Source: Methanoculleus sp. (GTDB taxonomy: Archaea; Halobacteriota; Methanomicrobia; Methanomicrobiales; Methanomicrobiaceae). From it: a stretch of DNA of 64,000 nucleotides. Position numbers and translations under genes: made by a program. Below, in pieces: positions 8,353-17,065 of the stretch (positions within the stretch are counted from its first letter, which is position 1; the number at the start of each line of letters is the position of its first letter). Location of the stretch: positions 1 through 64,000 of the forward strand of contig DSBQ01000050.1 in NCBI GenBank assembly GCA_011045995.1, written 5' to 3'. Below the pieces are notes generated by a model. It made no database searches, was not told the origin of the DNA, and saw only the letters and a program-made list of their open reading frames with translations.

Positions 8353-9549
8353 GTGTCTCTGGAAATTGATGAGAGCAAGCGGGAGCTCGCCAGGGTGAAG
8401 GAGCTCTTGAAGAATGAGCCGCGTGGCCTCTCCATCACCGATATCTCCCGCATGCTCAATATGAACCGGAATTCGGTCTCGAAATACCTGAATATGCTGC
8501 TTGTATCGGGGCATGTGGACATGCGTTCGGTCGGGGTGGCGAAGGTCTACTTCCTCTCGCAGCGGGTGCCAATATCCGCGATGCTTGACTTCTCCTCCGA
8601 CTGTATCATCGTCATGGACTCGATGCTTCGCATCGTCCAGACGAATGACAACTATGTGGAGTTCTCGGGCATCTCGAGGGATGAGCTGATCGGCATCTCG
8701 GTCCTGGACCGCGACCTGCCGGTCCTTACCGACGCAATTGACGTCCATATCTTCGAGGAGGTGTTGCGGGGACAGGATCTCTCGCGCGAGCTGTGGTGGG
8801 AGTCGGACGGGGAAGCGTTTTACTTTTTGATCAAGCTGCTCCCGACCGTCTTCGACGACGGACAGCCGGGAGCAACGGTGATCCTTGAAAATATTACCGA
8901 TCTGAAACGCACCGAAGAGGAGCTGAAGTTTGCCCTTGCGGAAAAGGAAGAGCTCCTCACTGAAATTCACCAGCGCATCAGAAACAACCTTCAGGTGATA
9001 TCATCCCTGATAAACCTCCAGACCTCCGAGGTGAAGGATCCTGCGGCGCAGCGGATCGTCCAGCAGGCGCAGTCCCGTATCGAGGCACTTGCCCTTGTTC
9101 ATGACAACCTGCATGAATCACCGGATCACATGCATGTGAACGTGGAGGACTATGTGAACGAACTCGTGACCTCGCTCTTCGTGACCTTCCGGGTGGGTGA
9201 CAACATAACCTTCTCGGTCAATGCACCGGGCGTGTTGATCGGTCTCGATACGGCGGTCTCGTTCGGCCTCATTCTCTCGGAACTCGTCACCAATACCATC
9301 AAGCATGCCTTCCCTGAAGGATGGAAGGGCCATGTTGCGATCACCATTGTCAAGGACGACGGCGGCAGGGTGGTAATCTCGGTCAAGGATAACGGGGTCG
9401 GCATGCCGAAGGAGTACCGCAGCGGCGAAGCGCGTGGCATCGGGCTGATGCTGGTCTCCACCCTGGTGGACCGCCAGCTTCACGGAACGATGGAGATCTC
9501 CGTGAACAACGGCACGAGCTATATGATCCAGTTCACCGAGCGCCCCTAA
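8353..9549 (+). CDS. Cytosolic HTH-PAS-HisKA_2 histidine kinase
   Basis: The first 70 residues are a winged-helix-like DNA-binding domain (SITDISRMLNMNRNSVSKYL, then a VYFLSQRVPIS strand region). A PAS domain (about 75-185), a HisKA_2 box and a HATPase_c domain with SELVTNTIKHAF and DNGVGMP follow. No membrane segment is present. The H-box reads EIHQRIRNN: the usual HHR is HQR, so the residue normally phosphorylated is Gln207 and only His206 remains. The start is set at GTG 8353, with CAGGAG 11-17 bp upstream and a TATATAG-like box near 8304; GTG 8263 is the alternative. The HTH-PAS part is paralogous to the protein at 53493. The response regulator at 9588 follows and is a likely partner. Confidence 0.85.
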   Translation: MSLEIDESKRELARVKELLKNEPRGLSITDISRMLNMNRNSVSKYLNMLLVSGHVDMRSVGVAKVYFLSQRVPISAMLDFSSDCIIVMDSMLRIVQTNDNYVEFSGISRDELIGISVLDRDLPVLTDAIDVHIFEEVLRGQDLSRELWWESDGEAFYFLIKLLPTVFDDGQPGATVILENITDLKRTEEELKFALAEKEELLTEIHQRIRNNLQVISSLINLQTSEVKDPAAQRIVQQAQSRIEALALVHDNLHESPDHMHVNVEDYVNELVTSLFVTFRVGDNITFSVNAPGVLIGLDTAVSFGLILSELVTNTIKHAFPEGWKGHVAITIVKDDGGRVVISVKDNGVGMPKEYRSGEARGIGLMLVSTLVDRQLHGTMEISVNNGTSYMIQFTERP

Positions 9550-9587
9550 GGCCGTCAATCAATATAGAATAAGGTAGGAGACGCGAA

Positions 9588-9971
9588 ATGAGGGAAAAAA
9601 TGAAAGTAATGATCGTGGAGGATGACGCGATCATCGGCATGGATATCGAACACCGGGTCCGCAGGCTCGGCTATGAGGTCACGGGAGTGGCGGACAACGC
9701 AAAGGAGGCGATCACCCTTGCTGCCGATACAAAACCGGATATTGCACTGATGGATATCCGCCTGCGGGGTGACATAGACGGCATCGATACCGCTCGTATG
9801 CTCAAAGAGCAGTTTGCCCTTCCCGTAATCTTCATCACCGCATACTCCGACCTGAAGATGCGCTCACGGGCGCTCGACCTCAACCCGGCCGGGTATATCG
9901 TCAAGCCCATTCGGGAAGTTGAGCTGAAAAATACCCTTGAAGAAGCTCGAAAAATAATCTTCGGGGAATAA
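9588..9971 (+). CDS. Stand-alone CheY-like response regulator
   Basis: A single 127-residue receiver domain without output domain. The acidic pair Glu11-Asp12-Asp13, the phosphorylated Asp56 in ALMDIRL, the Thr in FITAYSD and Lys in YIVKPI are all present. The GDIDGID insert after the phospho-site is shared with the receiver at 51384 and is typical of methanogen regulators of this group. GGAGA about 8 bp before ATG 9588 supports this start. It follows the HTH kinase by 38 bp and faces the same way, so the two are probably one operon. An oligo-T run at 9998-10003 may end the transcript. Confidence 0.92.
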   Translation: MREKMKVMIVEDDAIIGMDIEHRVRRLGYEVTGVADNAKEAITLAADTKPDIALMDIRLRGDIDGIDTARMLKEQFALPVIFITAYSDLKMRSRALDLNPAGYIVKPIREVELKNTLEEARKIIFGE

Positions 9972-10243
9972 GGACCCTTCATCCCTCTTTGTTTCTCTTT
10001 TTTGCAGCAACCGAATATGTGTCCTATGCAGGCGTGCGTTTTTCTGGCTGGTCGATGGAGTGATGGTGTGGCCGGGTCGCCCTTTTCTCCCTCCTGGTAT
10101 TGTGTTCTCCCCGGCCCCTGTTGTGCCGTGTGCACCGATTCGGGGCGAAGAACCCGTGGACATACCGGCCCCTTCCCGGTTGATGGCGATTCCCCCTTGC
10201 GGCTACCGGGCTGCCCTGCACTCAGACCTTGCTTCCGGGGCGG

Positions 10244-11449
10244 CTAAAAGGTCCTGAACCGCTGCTGCGGCATGAGGGCGGAGTGGGCGAGGGTAAGGAA
10301 GTACTTGTCCGTCATCCCGGCGATGTAATCGCGTACAAGCTCACCGTTCGAGGCGGACCGGAGATACTCCTTTGCCACCCAGTCCGCCTGAAGGAAGTCC
10401 TTGTAGATGAGCGAGTCCGTCCGCTCCTCCTCGAGATCAGAGAGGAAGGCGGTGAAGAGGAGCCCAAACATCCGCTCGATCTTGTGATCCTCCGTGTGGA
10501 GATCCCTGTTCTCGTAGATATGGGTATAGTTGTAATCCCTGAACGCACCGAGGCATGCGGCCACCTCGGGGGAGAAGCCGATGGCATCGTTCTCTGCCGA
10601 GAAGCCGATCATATCGCGGGCAAACGTGTCGATGATCGCGCCGTTGATCTCCCCCACTCCCTGAAACGGGAAGACCTTGCGGCACTCCTTCGGAAACTCC
10701 GGCAAATCCTTTGGAATCAGTTGGACCTCGACCGCATCCTGGAGGTCCCTGCCCAGGTAGGCGATGGTGTCGGCGAACCGGACGACACAGCCCTCTGCGG
10801 TCGCGGGTATGGGTACACCGCCGGCAGCGGCAATGGCCTTCTTTTCTTCAAACCCGTCCCATGTGCGGCAGCCGTCCGGGACTATCGCGGAGACATGGCG
10901 TTCACCGTCATGGCAGAGGATGGCGTCGAGGACCTGGAGGGTGAGATCGCAGTGCTCGATGTCCTCGAGGAACCGGACGCTCTGGACATTGTGGGAGAAC
11001 CCGCCAATGCCATGCTCCTCGCAGAGGGTGGAGAGGTAGCTCTCGCCGAGGTGGCCGAAGGGGGTGTGCCCGATGTCATGCCCGAGGGCGGCGGCCTCGA
11101 TGAGGTCCTCGTTGAGCCCCAGCGCCCGCCCTATCGTCCGGGCAATCTTGGATGCCAGCTGGACATGGATGACGCGGTGCGTGATATGTTCGTTCTCGAG
11201 CAGGTAGAAGACCTGTGTCTTATCGATGTACCGCGAAAACGCCCGGGAATGAATGATCCGGTCGGCATCACGGAAGAACGGCGGCCGTATCGCCGGGTCC
11301 TCGGGTCTGGTGCTGTAGCGATGCAGCGCATCTTTGTCCCGGCAGGCACGCGGGGAGAGGAGGGCATCGCGGGCCGCCCTTGTGCCGGCTATTGCTGCGA
11401 GGGTGCGGTCGGAGAGGTTCACAGGGAAGTATGCGCCGACCCTGCCCAT
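10244..11449 (-). CDS. HD-domain dNTP triphosphohydrolase (dGTPase-like)
   Basis: Members of this family hydrolyse deoxynucleoside triphosphates to the deoxynucleoside and triphosphate, controlling dNTP pools. The metal-binding HD set is visible: His67 region IIHSRAFSRY, ENEHITHRVIHV with His91, and the LGHDIGHTPFGHLGE signature with His124-Asp125. TQVF and ASKIARTIG are further dGTPase landmarks, and the C-terminal half is helical as expected. The start is uncertain: ATG 11449 (401 residues) puts the HD core at a reasonable distance, but the frame is open upstream to 11617 with another Met at 11530. It is divergent from a gene of unknown function. Confidence 0.88.
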   Translation of the reverse strand: MGRVGAYFPVNLSDRTLAAIAGTRAARDALLSPRACRDKDALHRYSTRPEDPAIRPPFFRDADRIIHSRAFSRYIDKTQVFYLLENEHITHRVIHVQLASKIARTIGRALGLNEDLIEAAALGHDIGHTPFGHLGESYLSTLCEEHGIGGFSHNVQSVRFLEDIEHCDLTLQVLDAILCHDGERHVSAIVPDGCRTWDGFEEKKAIAAAGGVPIPATAEGCVVRFADTIAYLGRDLQDAVEVQLIPKDLPEFPKECRKVFPFQGVGEINGAIIDTFARDMIGFSAENDAIGFSPEVAACLGAFRDYNYTHIYENRDLHTEDHKIERMFGLLFTAFLSDLEEERTDSLIYKDFLQADWVAKEYLRSASNGELVRDYIAGMTDKYFLTLAHSALMPQQRFRTF

Positions 11450-11589
11450 ATTGATTCGGGTCTTCCCATTCCTGGAATGAGGGGTTGGGACAGGATCTCT
11501 CCGGTGCGATCCCCAACCCTGAAGTATCATGCCTGGTTCCCTTTCTAACCCGCAATCTTCATTGTCGAGCAGCCCCTCTCCATTGTACC

Positions 11590-12168
11590 ATGACCGTTCC
11601 CGATACGCATGCGGCACTCACCGCCGATCCCCTCCCCGTTGCACGGGGGCGTGCGGGCTTTTGCGGGTACGGCGTCACCTGGCCCGGGTGCCGTCTCGTC
11701 CGTCTCACCTTCAGGAGAAAACCTGATCTCTCTGCTGACGGTGTGGTGATTCTCCGGGACAGGACCGGGGCGCACCCGGTCGATTCCGTCACCGACGTCG
11801 TCGTCGACCAGCTCCCCCAGCGGGACTGCGACGGCCTTGGGACCGCCATCTCCCGCCTCGCCCGGCGGGCGGGGCCCGACGGGGTGGACGCCCTTCCCAC
11901 ACCATCGATCTGCCGCCTCTTCTCCCTCCTGGGGATGAATCACTACAGCCTGGTGACCGCCATGCATGCTGCGGCCGGTCAGCTCCCGGATGCGACGGTC
12001 GACAGGAACCGGCTCTTCTCGCTTATCGTCTCACATCTCCCCGACGGCGAACCGCGGCCAGACATGCGGTCGATCGATGCGGTGGTGGACCTTACCGGCG
12101 GGTCGGCGGAGGTCCTCTATGATATTTCCGGGCGGTATATGAAGGGGTGCAAGAAGAGGAGGAGGTAA
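11590..12168 (+). CDS. Conserved hypothetical protein
   Basis: I do not recognise this 192-residue protein. It has no membrane segment or signal peptide. The N-terminal half looks like an alpha/beta region with GRAGFCGYGVTWPGCRLVRL, and the C-terminal half is more helical, ending in a very basic tail (KGCKKRRR). It carries codon use like its neighbours and a long frame without competing signals, which supports it being real. ATG 11590 is the first in-frame ATG of the well-behaved part. It is divergent from the dGTPase-like gene, so the shared 140 bp hold both promoters. Confidence 0.6.
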   Translation: MTVPDTHAALTADPLPVARGRAGFCGYGVTWPGCRLVRLTFRRKPDLSADGVVILRDRTGAHPVDSVTDVVVDQLPQRDCDGLGTAISRLARRAGPDGVDALPTPSICRLFSLLGMNHYSLVTAMHAAAGQLPDATVDRNRLFSLIVSHLPDGEPRPDMRSIDAVVDLTGGSAEVLYDISGRYMKGCKKRRR

Positions 12169-12238
12169 GTTTTGTTTTTATTTTTCAATAATTTTATTTC
12201 AATTGAGGCTTGCCTCAGCGATGAAATACGTCCATAAA

Positions 12239-13360
12239 TCACTTCTCAACTTTTTTCCCATGCCCATGCCGGTGATGCAGGTCAGGTACATGGGAGTGTT
12301 CGTGGGCCATTTCATTGTGAATATGCCGGTGGGCGTGGTAGCCTCCCTTGCCGAGGGGCGGGATCTCCGGGCCGTGAACGTGCCCCGCCTCCGTGGTGTG
12401 ATGGGGATCGTCATGGCGGTGGCGGTGGTCGTGCACCAGCCGTTCATGCCGGTGCTGGTGGGAATGGGTCTCGGTAATAAGAAGGCCGGCGCCAAGGACC
12501 ATCACGGCAAACGCCGCATAGAAGAGCGGGCCCGGCATCTCCTGAAAGATGATGAAGGCGACGAAGACGCCGAAGAAGGGGTTCATCGAGAAGAAGGCCG
12601 CCGACCGTGATGCCCCGAGGGACCGAAGCGCCACTAAAAAGCAGATCGTCATAAGACCGCCGAACCCCATCAGGCCGACCCCCATCGCGGCAAGCGCAAG
12701 GCCCGCGGTGGGGGGCATCGGCTGGCCGAGGAGGACAGCGAGGACGAGCATGATCATTCCCCCTGAAAGGCCCTTTATTGATACATAGCGGACCGGGTCC
12801 TTTCCCGAGAAATGGCGCGAAAGGTTTGTATCAAGCCCCCAGCAGAAGGTGGCGGCGATCACCCCGAGGGCGCCCAGAGAGATCCCGAATGCCCCCTCCG
12901 GCTCGTAGGCAAGGAGTACGCAGGCGCCGGTGATGAGGGTGAGAGCCACCCAGACCCGCCGGCCGACGGCCTCATGAAAGAGCCCGGCGGCTATCAGGGT
13001 CGTTGCGACCGCCTCAAAGCCCAGCAGAAGCGAGGCGGTCGTTGCCGGGGTGTGCTGGAGGGAGACCATGAGCACGATGGTTGCGATCACCGCCCCTGTC
13101 AGGATTGACCCGGTGACATATGGAATGTCGGAGCGTTCGAACGGCGCCTGATGCTGGTCGCGCCGGCCGAAACGGCGTGCGAAGGCATAGTAGCCGGAGA
13201 GCACGATGCCCGACCCGAGGTAGACGAACGCCGAGAGCGTCACCGGGGCAATCGCTGTTCCCAGCAGCTTTGCAAACGGAGCAGCCGCTCCGAAGAGCAG
13301 CGCTCCGGTGAGCATATAGAGGGTGGCCGTCGCCCGATCACTGATGTGTGGGAATTGCAT
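12239..13360 (-). CDS. EamA/DMT-family transporter with a histidine-rich cytoplasmic tail
   Basis: The first 290 or so residues form about ten hydrophobic helices in two EamA repeats, as in drug/metabolite transporters, with GALLFGAAAPFAKLLG at the first helix and the second repeat near residue 155. The substrate of such proteins cannot be predicted from family alone. The last 77 or so residues are not part of the family: they contain 23 histidines in HxH and HRH patterns together with Asp and Glu, a composition typical of Zn, Ni or Co binding. This suggests metal sensing or a metal substrate. Its neighbours are two signalling genes on the same strand. Confidence 0.85.
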   Translation of the reverse strand: MQFPHISDRATATLYMLTGALLFGAAAPFAKLLGTAIAPVTLSAFVYLGSGIVLSGYYAFARRFGRRDQHQAPFERSDIPYVTGSILTGAVIATIVLMVSLQHTPATTASLLLGFEAVATTLIAAGLFHEAVGRRVWVALTLITGACVLLAYEPEGAFGISLGALGVIAATFCWGLDTNLSRHFSGKDPVRYVSIKGLSGGMIMLVLAVLLGQPMPPTAGLALAAMGVGLMGFGGLMTICFLVALRSLGASRSAAFFSMNPFFGVFVAFIIFQEMPGPLFYAAFAVMVLGAGLLITETHSHQHRHERLVHDHRHRHDDPHHTTEAGHVHGPEIPPLGKGGYHAHRHIHNEMAHEHSHVPDLHHRHGHGKKVEK

Positions 13361-13459
13361 GAAAAACTAAAAAATATTCGACCTGCTCCCCCATCAATCC
13401 GGCAGGTGGATCTGCAGTGCCCCGCAGGGTTTTTGTATAGGGGCATACCAAAACAAGTC

Positions 13460-14095
13460 TCACCTCGCGGGAGCGCGCTTTGGGAACCGGATCACCCGGC
13501 TCGCACCGTCGCCCGCGTCTCGTTCGAGTATCCCTTTCAGCCGGTAGTGGACAATATGGTCGGCGACCATCATCCCGAGAGCCGCCTCGTCGTCATCCAT
13601 GACCATATCATACCCTGACCTCCCGCTGTCGGCGACCGTTATCGTAAACCCGGTGTCGTCCTCGCGTACGGTGACGATGATTCTCCCCTCCGTCATCCCT
13701 TTGAGGGAGCAGACGACGGATTCGCGGATACATTCGCTCACGGCAAGTGCAAGGGGAACAGCCACGCCGGCGGGAAGCTGCACCGTCCCGGCGTCAACCA
13801 CGGTCTCGATCCATGTCCGCGTACAGTGGGTAAGGCGGGTTGACTTCATGAGTTTCTCCATCAGGCGGCGGGCACTGATCCTGCCGCCGCTGCCGCCCTC
13901 ATAGATTGTCCCATGTGCAAGAGCCATACTCTGTATCAGGCTCCGGACTTCCCGCAGCACCTGAAGGCTTTCCTCCTCTTCAAGCACCGTCATTCTCATG
14001 TCTATCAGGCTTGCTATCACCTGCAGGTCGCCCGCCACGTCTTTATGCAGCAGCCGGCCCTCCTCCTTCGATGGTATCTCGTCCCCGGATGCCAT
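13460..14095 (-). CDS. Degenerate HisKA_2/HATPase protein without sensor domain
   Basis: The 211 residues align with the kinase core of the HisKA_2 proteins in this window (DLQVIASL against NMQVISSL), then an ATPase-like fold (GVAVPLALAVSECIRES, then VADSGRSG). Key positions are lost: the HHRVKNN motif is HKDVAGD, so the expected phosphoacceptor is Lys18 while His17 sits one place early, and the Mg-binding Asn of the N-box is Glu. Part of the G-box remains (DSG). It has no PAS, receiver or membrane segment. It may be an inactive dimerisation partner or a decaying gene. It lies downstream of the kinase at 14209-16143 on the same strand, 113 bp away. Confidence 0.75.
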   Translation of the reverse strand: MASGDEIPSKEEGRLLHKDVAGDLQVIASLIDMRMTVLEEEESLQVLREVRSLIQSMALAHGTIYEGGSGGRISARRLMEKLMKSTRLTHCTRTWIETVVDAGTVQLPAGVAVPLALAVSECIRESVVCSLKGMTEGRIIVTVREDDTGFTITVADSGRSGYDMVMDDDEAALGMMVADHIVHYRLKGILERDAGDGASRVIRFPKRAPAR

Positions 14096-14208
14096 TGCCC
14101 GTCTCTATGTATCCCACAACGATAAAGAGCACCCCCTTAGGTGGGCATGGCATCCGGACAAACAAAGAACCCTGCTGTTTCGGGGATAAAAAGATGGATT
14201 TCCGGCGT

Positions 14209-16143
14209 TCAGGCAGCAACGTCCTGGCGCCAGCCTCCCGGGGAGACAAGCAGTTCGAACCGTGCGCCCTCATCCGGCGTCCCGGTCTCCGTGATCGAAA
14301 TACCGGTGATTAAGAGGACCTCGCGGACCAGGAAGAGACCGAACCCCGTGTTCTCGCCGATGCCGTTTTCAAAGATCCGCGTCTTCTGATCTGTCGCAAT
14401 TCCCTTTCCGTCGTCCTGGATACATATCTTGAGGGCACCGTCGGCCAACGGGACGGCACTGACCCCGATGCGGGAGACCCGTTCCCCGTGGCGCAGCGAA
14501 TTTTCAAAGAGGTTGTAGAAGGCCTGCTCGAGCATCGGGTCGGCGAGAATCTCGAAATTACCTCCCCTGATATCAAAGGTGACGTCACTGTTCATGAGCG
14601 ACACCACCGCCTTTGTGGCCGTATCAGCCACATTCTGCCAGAAGGGCTCCTTCTGGCCCATCTTATGGTAGTCAGCCGAGAAGTGCAGCTGGCGCTCGAT
14701 CTTGGTGAGTGCATCCTCCATACGGGAGAGTGAAGGTGCGAGAAGGGCGCCGGCCTTCTCGTCGCCTGCGATCTCGTCACGGATCAGTTCCACATACATC
14801 TGGACGATTGCAAGCTGGTTGATGATATCGTGACGGGTCAGGCTCCCGAGGAGGCTGATGCGTGCATTTGCCTCGAGGAGGGCCGCTTCAATCCGTCTCC
14901 GTTCCCCAAGTTCGATATCCAGCGCGTCGGAGGTATCCTGGATCTGGCGGATATCCTCCTTGAGCCGGGTGGCCATGGCACGGATGGAGGTCTCCAGACG
15001 TTCGAGTTCGCGCCCCTCGGTCTGGCGGATTTCGTGGTCGAGGTCCCCCTGTGCGATGGCGTCCACGTCCTCGGCGATCATGCGGACCGGGCGTGCCACC
15101 CTTCGTGAGATAAAGTAGGCAACGATGCCAGCGAAGAGGAGGGAGAGGGCGGTGAGCAGTCCGTATCGCAGCAGGAGGGCGGTCCCGGCGGCATGGTACT
15201 TCTTCACCGAATAGGCGACGACCGCCACGAGGGCAAGTTCATCGGATGACACGGCATCACTGTCGTTTTCAATAAAGATGAACCGAAGCAGAAGCTCTCT
15301 TTCGGGGAGGGGAATTTCACGGGTCTTCCGGTCTTCAAAGGTGGTCTCCACCTCTTCCAGTATAACGGAGAGATCGTCATACCCCAGTCCGGTCGCCCAT
15401 GCCTCGGTTTTGCTGGTGTTCATCCCGATGGCATCGCCGGTGATGTCAAAGATGGTTATGCTTTCAACGTCTGCGTTGCTGTCCCGGATGATGGCGGCGG
15501 CATCGGTATAGGAGAAATACTCCATCCGTGGCTCGAAGAAGACGTCATTGGAGATGCCTGCTTCAAGGATATTCCGGCCGTCAGAACTCGGGAGATAGGC
15601 AAATTTTCGGCGCAGCTCCGGGTTTACGATGCCTGGAATCCAGGCATCTGCAGCAAATGCCCCTGATTGCCGGATAAGGTCAAGCCGCCGGGAAAACCCC
15701 GGATAGCCGGAGAAATCGAATCCCAGTTCAGCGGGTTCTGTCGAGGCGATGATCACATGATCGGCTGAGATGATGTAGAGGCTGAGGTCCCCGTCGATAG
15801 CAGAGTCCAGACGGTCCCGTATGTCCCGTATGTCCACTGTTGCCGGGTCTGCGCCCCCCTCCTCGTAGAGGTCGCTGAATTTCGCGAGGATCTCATACAT
15901 CTGCACATCATAGAACGAATCGAAGATGGCAAGCCCCCGTCCCACCAGGGTCAGCGAACTCTCCAGTGCCGATTCGGTCTGTTCCAGATCTTCGATGAAT
16001 TCGCTTTTCAGCTGCCGGTGTGCATCGATATAGGCTGTACCGCAGGCTATGGATATCAATACGACAAAGGCGATGATGATCGCCGCCATCATCATCGTCT
16101 CGATGGATATGCCCGGGCTCCGCGTCGGTGGGTGGGATGTCAT
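14209..16143 (-). CDS. Transmembrane sensor histidine kinase with extracytoplasmic domain and HAMP
   Basis: A 644-residue receptor kinase. A membrane helix at about residues 18-38 is followed by a 280-residue extracytoplasmic domain (Cache-like in size and pattern, though I cannot name it firmly), a second helix near 325-345, a HAMP domain beginning YFISRRVARPVRMIAEDVDA, and a coiled coil. The kinase core has the H-box LTRHDIINQLAIVQ with His438 and an ATPase domain with FENSLRHGE and DDGKGIA. The H-box differs from the HisKA_2 type used by most kinases here. The gene precedes the degenerate kinase at 13460, which may be its partner. Confidence 0.9.
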   Translation of the reverse strand: MTSHPPTRSPGISIETMMMAAIIIAFVVLISIACGTAYIDAHRQLKSEFIEDLEQTESALESSLTLVGRGLAIFDSFYDVQMYEILAKFSDLYEEGGADPATVDIRDIRDRLDSAIDGDLSLYIISADHVIIASTEPAELGFDFSGYPGFSRRLDLIRQSGAFAADAWIPGIVNPELRRKFAYLPSSDGRNILEAGISNDVFFEPRMEYFSYTDAAAIIRDSNADVESITIFDITGDAIGMNTSKTEAWATGLGYDDLSVILEEVETTFEDRKTREIPLPERELLLRFIFIENDSDAVSSDELALVAVVAYSVKKYHAAGTALLLRYGLLTALSLLFAGIVAYFISRRVARPVRMIAEDVDAIAQGDLDHEIRQTEGRELERLETSIRAMATRLKEDIRQIQDTSDALDIELGERRRIEAALLEANARISLLGSLTRHDIINQLAIVQMYVELIRDEIAGDEKAGALLAPSLSRMEDALTKIERQLHFSADYHKMGQKEPFWQNVADTATKAVVSLMNSDVTFDIRGGNFEILADPMLEQAFYNLFENSLRHGERVSRIGVSAVPLADGALKICIQDDGKGIATDQKTRIFENGIGENTGFGLFLVREVLLITGISITETGTPDEGARFELLVSPGGWRQDVAA

Positions 16144-16830
16144 ATATGCAGGGCGGCACCTCCGGTCGATGAAGGCGCCTTCCTATCAGAGCATTTTTTC
16201 TTCTCAATGATTTACGTTTCGATTTTCCTTCTCAAGGTGATAATGGATGAATAATTCCATGAAATGGAAATATCTGGGTGAAAGCGGAAAAGGAAGTAAA
16301 AACGAAAATTATATTCAGGTCTTGTTCTTCAGGCACATTTCTCGCCTGCACCGTCGTTGTGAGGATGTCATGGGAGGACGGGAGCGCCGATGACGGCGAT
16401 GACAGCCCCAAAAAAGCGGGCATGCATGGTACACCTGCTCCGGATGCGGCGCGGCCAGGAGAAGCTGTTGAATCCCTGCGGCACGGCACGCAACACCATG
16501 CCACGAATAATCGTTTCTAACGGCGTCTGCGCACATATAGTTAAATATTATGTACATGCCAGGAGTGCCGCACCACGAGAAAGTACTACGGGATATTCGT
16601 ATTGCCTCATCTCTCCCTCTCTTTTTTGAGTGATGGCTCTCTCCGGTTATCCCTCAATATCCGATGCATGTTGCCATCAGGGAGTGCAAAATCCATGGTT
16701 CTTCCTTCTGCATCCTGTATCATGTCATGACGGCAACCACTCTCCGAAGAGGCGGTTTTATGCGTCTATTCGAATCTGGTCTCCTAAAGAGCACAAAAAA
16801 TGTTCCCTTGGAATGTCATCGAATACAAAG
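16144..16830. other. Non-coding region between a kinase and a candidate RNA gene
   Basis: No supported gene. Short open frames on both strands have no recognisable domain, no consistent ribosome site and no normal codon pattern. The kinase promoter should lie in the left 100 bp, where A/T-rich sequence is seen at 16190-16215. A pyrimidine-rich run with six T residues lies at about 16606-16628. Confidence 0.55.
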
Positions 16831-16832
16831 GT

Positions 16833-16840
16833 TTTATATA
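16833..16840 (+). promoter_or_regulatory. TATA box upstream of the candidate structured RNA
   Basis: TTTATATA is one of the best TATA matches in the window. It lies 222 bp before trpB2, which has its own box, and about 25 bp before the first of four consecutive hairpins. Confidence 0.55.
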
Positions 16841-16859
16841 ATGAGAGTGTAACTTTACT

Positions 16860-16970
16860 TAATTCTGGTCGGGACACTTCCCCCCAGAATGGTACCAATT
16901 CTTGCAGATTGGGGATGCCGTTTCCCCCCAACGGCATCCTATGTTGAAACCGGAGAGCTCCGGCCATGTC
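16860..16970 (+). ncRNA. Candidate structured small RNA with C-rich loops
   Basis: Four hairpins follow one another: ATTCTGG/CCAGAAT (16862-16868 with 16884-16890), CCAAT/ATTGG (16895-16899 with 16908-16912), a perfect 10-bp stem GGATGCCGTT/AACGGCATCC (16913-16922 with 16930-16939), and CCGGAG/CTCCGG (16950-16955 with 16958-16963). The first and third expose runs of C after TT in their loops. A TATA box lies about 25 bp before the first stem. No open frame with coding character fits. It could be an independent small RNA or a leader that continues into trpB2. The ends are approximate. Confidence 0.45.
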
Positions 16971-17032
16971 ACAGGGCTCTATTGCAATTTCTGACGAGTG
17001 GGAGCCAACCGGAAATATGCCTGTGCAGCAAT

Positions 17033-17040
17033 GTATAAAT
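17033..17040 (+). promoter_or_regulatory. TATA box of trpB2
   Basis: GTATAAAT lies 26-33 bp before the ATG at 17066, so trpB2 has its own promoter and a predicted leaderless message. Confidence 0.6.
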
Positions 17041-17065
17041 ATGTTCGTCATTCTACATATGTGAT

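Noticed and set aside
10229-11548. A 439-codon + strand frame over the dGTPase-like gene.
   Set aside because: The minus strand has the full HD motif set; the + frame is a compositional shadow.
16630-16947. A 105-codon frame before trpB2.
   Set aside because: It has no domain, runs through the TATA box and the perfect hairpins, and its composition is unlike neighbouring genes.
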